Assembly: GCA_960531495.1 (NCBI GenBank)
Contig: OY482854.1
Location: 15,987,308 to 16,051,307 of the forward strand
Direction of reading: 5' to 3'
DNA length: 64,000 nucleotides
From: Zeus faber
Lineage: Eukaryota; Chordata; Actinopteri; Zeiformes; Zeidae
Every line of letters starts with the position of its first letter. Within the stretch, counting starts at the first letter, position 1. The notes beneath the pieces were generated by a model that was given only the letters and a program-made list of their open reading frames with translations, ran no database searches and was not told the origin of the DNA. Below are positions 47,421 through 64,000 of the stretch, piece by piece. Made by a program: the position numbers and the translations under genes.

Positions 47421-47614
47421 TGTGGGACGATTCCCAAAATATAATCCTCTACAACTAATATTCTTCAGCCATGAAATATTTGCTGGTCATTTTCCTTGGG
47501 AAAATCACAGTCGTATCCAACGGAGCAAGAGAGAAAACACGGAGCCGAGATTTCACGTCGTTACTCCAACAAGGTTTGGAGATTTAGAAACACCAGGCAC
47601 AACAAGGGACGAGC

Positions 47615-47659
47615 CTTTCCGCTGTGGCGCATCGTTCAGAAGCATGGATTGCTTTTATA
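47615..47659 (-). promoter_or_regulatory. Promoter of exon E: TATA box plus CSE-like element
   Basis: TATAAAAG at 47652-47659 (minus) and the plus-strand block CTTTCCGCTGTGGCGCATC at 47615-47633, intact CGCT core. Confidence 0.65.
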
Positions 47660-49506
47660 CTGACACCGTGTGATTTGAAAAGGCATTACAGGACTGTGTT
47701 TTACTTTGGAAAAAATAAGTCAAACAAACAATTATGTTCACTATACATGGGCGAAGTACGCCTTCATGTAACGAAAAGGAATAAAATCCGTTGTTAAAAC
47801 GATTCAGCACCCCGGACAGCGACGGAAATGTTTCAGAAAAATGTTAGAACAGCGTGGCCTAATTTCGCACTGTACACTATCGAAACAAAAGTTTATAATA
47901 GACAGGTTAAATTCCCAACCGTTGTCACAATAAGCACCCTCAGATTTGATACGCATTAGGCCACGGACCCCATAAAATGAGATTATTTTTCTGGGACCAG
48001 CATCTACGAAGATTTTTATTGGATATTTATTATTAGATATGATTTACCCCAAACCACCTACTCATACTATAGGGAGAGAACAGTGAAATGGATTAAAATA
48101 TATAGGCGTTATTGCCCATTCTCTGGTGGGGTTAAGACTTGCAAAATCAAATAATGTTAAAGTTGAACATCTAATAACTTTGCTGGGGACCCCCTGGAAC
48201 CTCTTGAAGTACTCCTGGTGGGACCCCGGGCCCCGAAATGAGAACCACCGGTGCACGCTCTGCACTGCCTCTAGGAAAACAGTGATACTTCGTTAGCCAA
48301 TGGGTAAGGCGTCCGCTGATGACGTCGCACAAGTCCGCAGCCACGCGCACAAAGCGTAGGACGCGGGAGCGGCAGTGCGGTTATGCGCCACAGCGTTCAT
48401 ATGGAAACTTTTAGCAGTAACACACAAACAAACAAACAAAAAAAAATGGAAGCAATCAGAAAAAAAAAGTCTGCTGCAGACGTGTCTTGATTGAATTGGA
48501 CCCAAATCACCACCGGGATGGTTTTGCCTGTCTTATGGGTTTCACGCCATTCGCAGGCAGAGAGACAGCTGCCAGGCAGACACAGGCGATCTCATGACTG
48601 CATAAATCAGTGGCAAAATCCGCAAGCGTAAATGAGATCCACACGCGAGGATGGAGAGGAGCTGCGCGCAAAACTCAATCAGCCGCGAACGCATGTCATT
48701 TTTGCGAGCGCTTTCACAGCATTCGCGCGCAGAATATCCCCGCTCGCGTGAGCAATGTTGTAGCGATTCTTGGAAAGCATCCCATAATGACAAAATATCG
48801 AAACGACTTGTCTTTTATATTTATGTTTTTTAATTCGGCAAATGCAATAAAATAATTATTGCATTTTTCATCCACTTTGGAAACTCCCATTATGGATTCA
48901 ACAAATGCATCTACAAAATACACCACATGTTATTATTTTGAGTAAAAAGTGAGTGGTTAGAAAATCATGGCATCCATCCCTATATACAATGTTCCACTGG
49001 CTTTAATTCCTGGTTTTTGCTGCCCAAAACAATTGTCTTTAGTATAAAACTCCACCCTGCTACACCTGTACGACAAAAAGACAACACATAACATTTATTT
49101 GAGTGTTGTGCAATAGTAGATGTTCAACCTCTGTTCTGCTTTACTTTATCTCTGACAGAACTGTTAAAAGAAGATCAAACTTGAACATATATTTTCTGGG
49201 ACTACTGTTGTGAAGTTTTTATATTATGACATGTTCCAATGAACAGCTCGGAAACCAGAGAACGAGCAGGATTAAAAAATAATTTGTACATTGTATTCAT
49301 TTTATACAATCATGAAATAATCACAGAATGAAATGTCTACAAAAGTAAAATACTCAATGCATCGGCACATGTAAACTCAGCTCCAACCACTGTATGACTA
49401 TCTGCCAAACATTTTAAATATTGTAACTTTAGTAATTGTATTTGATCTAAAATCAGAATGTGGTGTTTTGGAGGTATAAAGAATGTTCGGGAAACATTTG
49501 TCTTAC
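47660..49506. other. Spacer between exons E and D
   Basis: Same family as the other spacers. It has a CRE-like TGACGTCG at 48320-48327 and a hAT-like GTGGTTCTCA end (minus) at about 48240-48250. The CpG-rich stretch reaches about 48760, and the common 3'-flanking block precedes 49506. It lacks the LINE tail; the empty site is GCATCTACAAAATACAC at about 48907. Confidence 0.55.
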
Positions 49507-51861
<2,355 letters not shown>

Positions 51862-52057
51862 TGTGGGAGGATTCCCAAAATAAAATCCTCTACAACTAAT
51901 ATTCTTCAGCCATCAAATATTTGCTTATCATTATCCTTGGGAAAATCACAGTCGTATCCAACGGAGCTAGAGAGAAAAAACACGGAGCTCAGGTTTCACG
52001 TCGTTACTCCAACAAGGTTTGGAGATTTAGAAACACCAGGCACAACAAGAGACGAGC

Positions 52058-52102
52058 CTTTCCGCTGTGGCGCATCGTTCAGAAGCATGGATTGCTTTTA
52101 TA
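52058..52102 (-). promoter_or_regulatory. Promoter of exon D: TATA box plus CSE-like element
   Basis: TATAAAAG at 52095-52102 (minus) and the plus-strand block CTTTCCGCTGTGGCGCATC at 52058-52076, intact CGCT core. Confidence 0.65.
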
Positions 52103-54063
52103 CTGACACCGTGTGATTAGAAATAGCATTACAGGACTGTGTTTTACTTTGGAAAAATAAGTCAAACAAACGATTACATTGATTATATATAGGCTGAGTA
52201 AGTGCTCATGTAACAAAATGGAATAACACCCATTGTTAAAACGATTCAGCACCACGGGCAGCGACGGAAATGTTTAAGAAAAATGTTAGAACAGCGTGGC
52301 CTAATTTCGCACTGTACACTATCGACACAAAATTTTATTATAGACAGGTTAAATTCTCAACCGTTGTCACATTAAGCACCCTCAATTTGATACACATTAG
52401 GCCACGGACCCCATCTGATGAGATTATTTTTCTGGGACCACCATCTGAGAAGGTTTTTATTAGATATTTATTATTAGATATGATTTACTCCAAACCACCT
52501 AGTCATACTATAGGGAGAGAACAGTGAAACTTATCAAAATAGGCACAATTGTTCATTCACTAATGGGGTTAAATCTTATAAAATGAAATAATGTTGAAGT
52601 TGAACAACTAATAACTTTGCTGGGCCCCACTGGAACCTCTTGAAGTATTCCTGGTGGGACCCCGGGCCCCACGTTGAGAACCACCGGTGGCACTCTGTGC
52701 CTACTCTGTTGGAAAACAGTGATACTTCGTTTGCCAATGGGTAAGGCGTCTGCTGATGACGTCACACTGGTCCGCAGGCCCCGCCCCCCGCATGGGAACA
52801 GTGCCGCTCTGCAGCCGCGGGCACGAAGCTGAGCATGCGGGGGGCTGCAAGTGTGGTGAGGCGCCACAGCGTTCATGAGGAAAGAAAGGTTTAGCAGCAA
52901 CACACAAACAAACAAACAAAAAAAGAAGCAGTCAGAAAGGGATGGTTGTGCCCGTCTTATGGGTTCCACGTCTTTCAGCTGCATGGAGACCGCTGCCCGG
53001 CAGACACTTAAAGGGTGGACCAGACGTTTTAAACTCTGGGCTGGCGCCACGAGGGGGCAAGGGGGACAGGTTAAGTTTTAGGGAGCCTGTCACAGAGGTT
53101 CCCAACCGCCGGGGCGTTTGCGACCGGGCCGTGAGATGGCGGGTGGGATTTTTTTTTCAGAAATGATCTCAAGACGGCAAATATCAGTGTCCAAATCCGC
53201 GAGCGTAAATGAGATCGACACGCAAGGATGTCGAGGAGTCGCGCACGATTGTTATTTTTGCGAGGGCTGTCGCAGCCCTCGCGCGCAAAATATCTCTGCT
53301 CGCGCGAGCAATATTGTAGCGATTCTTGGAAAGCATCCCATAATGTCAAAGTATAGAAAAGACTTGATATGTATTTTCATTCGGCAAATGCAATAAAATA
53401 AATGTATCAGTGCATTTTTCAACCACTTTGGAAACTCCCCTTCTGGATTCCGGTAATGCATCTACAAAATACATATGTTATTTTGAGTAAACTGTGTGGT
53501 TTGAGAATCATGGCATCCATCCCCATATACAATGTTTCATGGGCTTTAATTCCTGGTTTTTGCTGCCTCAAACAGTTGTCTCTAGTTTAAAAACAATTCC
53601 AACCCGCTCCATCTGCATGACAAAAATATAATAATTTACATTTATTTGAGTGTTGTGCAGCAGTAGATGTTCAACATCCGTTCTGCTTTACTCTATCTCT
53701 GGCAGTAGTGTTAAAATAAGATCGAATTTGAATATGAATATTCTGGGACAACTGTTGTGAAATGTTTAGATTATGACATGTTCCAATCAACACCTCGGAA
53801 ACCAAATGAAGGAAGACGATAAAAAAAACAATGGACACTGAAACACAAAATCTTAACAAAAGCATTCAGGGAAACCATCACAGAATGAAATGTCTACAAA
53901 GATATAACATTCAGTGCATCCAAAAACATGTAATCCCAGCCACCACCACTATATGACTATCTGAAAAAAATTTAAAATATTGTAACTTTAGCAATTGTAT
54001 TTGATCCAAAATCAGCGTGTGGTGTTTTGGAGTTAGAAAGAACGTTCAGAACGTTTCTCTTAC
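52103..54063. other. Spacer between exons D and F
   Basis: Contains a perfect CRE palindrome TGACGTCA at 52757-52764 next to GGCCCCGCCCCCC, a hAT-like GGTGGTTCTCAACGTGGGG end (minus) at about 52671-52689, a second hAT-like CACAGAGGTTCCCAACC end at about 53091, a CpG-rich part to about 53310, and the common 3'-flanking block. Confidence 0.55.
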
Positions 54064-56415
<2,352 letters not shown>

Positions 56416-56610
56416 TGTGGGACGTTTCCCAAAAATTAAATCCTCTACAACTAATATTCTTCAGTCATGAAATATTTCCTGGTCATATTCCTTGGGAAAA
56501 TCACAGTCATATCCAACGGAGCTAGAGAGAAAACACGGAGCTCAGGTTTCACGTCCTGACTCCAACAAGGTTTGGAGATTTAGAAACACCAGGCACAACA
56601 AGGGACGAGC

Positions 56611-56655
56611 CTTTCCGCTGTGGCGCATCGTTCAGAAGCATGGATTGCTTTTATA
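56611..56655 (-). promoter_or_regulatory. Promoter of exon F: TATA box plus CSE-like element
   Basis: TATAAAAG at 56648-56655 (minus) and the plus-strand block CTTTCCGCTGTGGCGCATC at 56611-56629, intact CGCT core. Confidence 0.65.
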
Positions 56656-57972
56656 CTGACACCGTGTGATTTGAAAAAGCATTACAGGACTGTGTTTTTT
56701 TTTCGTTTCAGGCAAGAATAAATCAAACAAAGAAGTATATTTTAATTATAGGTGGAGTACGCGTTCATGTAACGAAAAGGAATTTACAACCCATTGTTAA
56801 AACGATTCAGCACAGCGGACAGCGACGATGGTGTCGCCAGGCGTTGTTGGTATTTGACGAAACCTCTAACGTGACATTGTGCAATTTATTTTCTTTTATT
56901 TATAGAGATATATTTTTTGAGTGTTTCTGCTTTGCTCAAGAATTCATATGCTGTGTGATCCGTGGTTTTTAACGGTGTAACATCCATCGATAGGAATCGC
57001 AAATCGGTTTGAACGTTAAACCTGCGCCTACATCGATACGCGGACCTCTGGATGATGTACCGTGAAGAGTCGATGGCCCGATTCTAAAGTTAGGAATCCT
57101 CTCCCTCTACCCCCCCCCCTCTCTCTTTCTCTCTGTCTCTCTCGCTCTCTCTCTCTCTCTATCGCTCTCTCTCTCCACTCCTCCCCCTTCTCTCTCTCTC
57201 TCTCTCTACGCACACACCCGTGCCAGATCGCGCGCACAATCCCTCTCGCGAGACTTGTGAACCGCTGGCAGAAAAAGATATTTTGACTCACAATTTACAA
57301 TACCTCAATTCATCCAGGGTCATGACAATAATAGATTATGTATTACTTTATGAGAATCCCAATATATAAGATATCATTAGATATAAATGCCAGAGGTAAG
57401 CAATGCCCTTTTTATAGTATTGGCTTGTTTTAATTTATGATGGAAATTGAAAATCTAGTGTTAAGAACTGTATACGATTGCATCGTATAGCATAGCATCG
57501 AATCGTTCTGTACAAAATGTATTGTCCCATGGTCCATGTACGAATACAATTGTCTGACACATAAAAAATCCAACCTGCTACATCTGCATAACAGAAAGAA
57601 ATTACATTTATTTGAGTTTTGTGCAGCAGTAGTAGTTCCACTTCCATTCTGCTACAGCCTATCTCTGTCAGGACTGTTAAAAGAAGGTGGAACTTGAACA
57701 TGAACAATCAACAGCTCGAAAAAAAAAAATGTGAAAAAAATATGCACCGAAAAACCAAATATTGGAAAATGCAACCAGGACATCCTTCACAGAGTGCAAT
57801 GGCTACAAATGAAAAACATTCAATTCATCCACACACATGTATACCCAGCCACAACCACTATATGACTATTTGCAAAACAATTGAAATATTTTAATTTTAT
57901 TAATTGTTTATGATCTAAAATCAGAATGTGGTGTTTTAGGATTAGAAAGAATGTTCCGAACGTTTATCTTAC
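56656..57972. other. Spacer between exons F and G, different type
   Basis: Shorter than the other spacers. It lacks the CRE / GC-box / hAT-like part and instead has a block shared with 60564-62268: GCGCCTACATCGATACGCGG, then a CT-rich microsatellite, then a CCAGATCGCGCGC block and CCTCTCGCGAGACTTGTGAA. The usual 3'-flanking motifs precede exon G's donor. Confidence 0.55.
57100..57210. repeat. (CT)n-rich microsatellite
   Basis: Imperfect CT tract with a CCCCCCCCC run and TATC/CGCT interruptions. Confidence 0.9.
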
Positions 57973-60324
<2,352 letters not shown>

Positions 60325-60518
60325 TGTGGGACGATTCCCAAAATAAAATCCTCTACAACTAATATTCTTCAGCCACGAATTTTTTCCTGGTCATAATCCT
60401 TGGGAAAATCACAGTCGTATCCAACGGCACCAGAGAGAAAACACGGAGCCGAGGTTTCACGTCGTTACTCCAACAAGGCTTTGAGATTTAGAAACACCAG
60501 GCACAACAAGGGACGAGC

Positions 60519-60563
60519 CTTTCAGCTGTGGCGCATCGTTCAGAAGCATGGATTGCTTTTATA
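60519..60563 (-). promoter_or_regulatory. Promoter of exon G: TATA box, CSE-like element with altered core
   Basis: TATAAAAG at 60556-60563 (minus). The plus-strand block reads CTTTCAGCTGTGGCGCATC (60519-60537), so CGCT is replaced by AGCT. Confidence 0.6.
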
Positions 60564-60998
60564 CTGACACCGTGTGATGAGAAAATGCATTACAGGACTG
60601 TGTTTTTCTTCGGCAAAAATAAGTCAAACCAAGAAGTATATTCCTTATAAATAGGTGTAGTACGCATTAATGTAACGAAAAGGAATAAAATCCATTGTTA
60701 AAACGATTCAGCACCACGGACAGCGACGATGTTGGCGCCTGGAGTTTTACAAAAGACACAAAAGCTTCCAAAGTGACCTTGTGCAAGTTATTTGGTTTTA
60801 CTTATTTATATATATTTTTTAAGTGTTTCTGCGACGCTCTCATATGTTGTGTGATCCTTGTTTTTTATGGTGTAACATTCACCGACACGAATCGCTAATC
60901 GGTTTTAACGTTAAAGATGCGCCTACATCGGTACGCGGACCTCTGGATCACGTACCATGAAGGGTCGATGGCATGATTCTAAAGTTATGAATCGTCTG

Positions 60999-61030
<32 letters not shown>

Positions 61031-62268
61031 CCTCTCTCTCTCTCTCTCTGTCTCTCTCTGTCTCTGTCTCTCTCTGTCTCTCTCTCTCTCGCTCTCTATC
61101 TCTCTCTCTCTCCACACACACACCCGCACCAGATCGCGCGCGTACATTCCCTCTCGCGAGACTTGTGAACCGCCCGCAGTAAAACATATTTTGACTCACA
61201 ATTAACAATACTCCAACGCATCCAGGGTCATTACAATATAAGTTGATATATTACAATATCAGAATCCCAATATATAATATATCATTATATATAAATGACA
61301 AAGTTAAGCAATGCCACATTTAAAGTACTGGCTTATTTTAATTTATAATAGAAAATTAATAACTAGTGTTAAGAACTGTATAAGATTGTATCGTAGCCCA
61401 TGTCTGAATCAGATTGTCTTATTAGGAAGAGATGCACACCCCAAGTGGTTTTGTACGATAGTGAGCTGTCGAGTGAGCATTATTCAGATAATACATCGAC
61501 ATGATGACAATACAGTAATCATCTGATACAGCATCACACTGCACTGCAGGGATGGACGATATTTACCAACAGCGAAATAACCAAAGCACAAAATCCAAGA
61601 AAGCCTGACCTTCTTCATCCGAGGACTCCACACGTTGATGGCTGTCTCTACCAACAACAGTGTCTGAGCCTCAGTGTTGTTTTTCTGACTAAACTGCCTG
61701 TGTGGTTTTGTAAAATCCTGGCATCCATCCCTATATACAAAGTTCCAGTGGCTTTAAATCCTGGAATTTGCTGCCCCAAACATTTGTCTCCAGTATGAAA
61801 AATCCAACCTACGTACACCTGCATGACAGAAAGATAATAAGAAATTACATTTGAGTTTTGTGCAACAATAGTAGTTCCACGTACATTCAAATACAGTCTG
61901 TCTCTGGCAGGACTGTTTAAAAAAAGATGAAACTTGAGCTTGTGTTTCCCCCCGGACAACTGTTGTGAAGTTTTTACATTATGACATGTTCCAATCAACA
62001 GTTCAGAAACCAGACAAAGGAACACGATGAAACCAATCTGTACTGCAATACAAAATCGTACAAAATGCAATCAGGAAATCCATCATAGAATGAAATGTCT
62101 ACAAAGGAAACAGATTCAATGCAGCCAAACACATATAAACCGAGCCACAACAGCTATATGACTATCGGCAAAACTTTTGAAATATTGAAACTTTAGTAAT
62201 TGTATTTCATCTAAAATCAGCATGTGGTGTTTTGGAGTTAAAAAGAATGTTCAGAACGTTTGTCTTAC
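60564..62268. other. Spacer between exons G and H, different type
   Basis: Sister of 56656-57972: same GCGCCTACATCGGTACGCGG, CT-rich tract and CTCTCGCGAGACTTGTGAA blocks, then extra AT-rich sequence and the common 3'-flanking block before exon H's donor. No gene. Confidence 0.55.
60990..61112. repeat. (CT)n-rich microsatellite
   Basis: Imperfect CT tract with TCTG interruptions, at the position equivalent to 57100-57210. Confidence 0.9.

Positions 62269-64000
<1,732 letters not shown>

Noticed and set aside
56656-57300. Arg-Glu repeat frames opposite the CT tracts (also at 60923-61208)
   Set aside because: Translations of a CT/GA microsatellite.

Overview
The window is vertebrate genomic DNA, almost certainly from a ray-finned fish. 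The evidence is a tandem array of very similar clustered-protocadherin variable exons of teleost type, together with teleost-style repeats: an L2-clade LINE with an esterase ORF, a second jockey-group LINE, a Tc1/mariner deletion derivative, hAT-like MITEs and long CA/GT microsatellites. The species cannot be named from the sequence.

Right two thirds (about 22.7-64 kb). This is a minus-strand clustered protocadherin array. It holds one diverged intact exon (25036-27396), seven complete and very similar exons (29683-32037, 36204-38558, 40631-42985, 45066-47420, 49507-51861, 54064-56415, 57973-60324) and one exon cut by the right edge (62269-64000). Each is a single large exon encoding a signal peptide, six cadherin repeats (EC1-EC6), one transmembrane helix and a short cytoplasmic stub. 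Each ends in phase 0 at a GAG/GTAAG splice donor, where mRNAs would join shared constant exons. No constant exons were found here; given the direction of transcription they should lie to the left, probably outside the window. The alpha-type (teleost pcdh2a-like) assignment is favoured over gamma, but this rests on remembered family character. Every exon of the main series has a promoter about 190-250 bp upstream of its ATG, with a TATAAAAG box and a CGCT-containing conserved sequence element (CSE-like). Broken relatives lie at 28875-29603, about 28000-28190 and about 22760-23560.

The array shows concerted evolution. EC1, the end of EC5, EC6, the membrane helix and the cytoplasmic stub are nearly identical between exons, while EC2-EC3, which carry homophilic recognition specificity in this family, differ. 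A 4.43-kb unit (spacer plus exon) has been duplicated recently, and one of the two resulting exons carries a neighbour's EC2-EC3. A short LINE tail shared by the two units, with target-site duplications and an empty paralogous site, orders these events. The spacer at 32.3-36.2 kb carries an extra block of about 1.95 kb, CpG-rich, with a possible small plus-strand transcription unit.

Left third (1-22.7 kb). I recognise no host protein-coding gene here. It holds microsatellites, a 107-bp tandem duplication, an old plus-strand L2 LINE (about 8440-14622) split by a 5'-truncated minus-strand LINE with a long intact reverse transcriptase frame (about 10825-13260), a Tc1-like deletion derivative (about 18742-19611), two MITE-like elements and a LINE/SINE-type tail near 22.5 kb.

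Functionally, the array is expected to work by promoter choice: each neuron selects a few variable exons, splices them to common constant exons and displays a set of homophilic adhesion molecules used for self-recognition. That is established for clustered protocadherins; its application here is inference from sequence.
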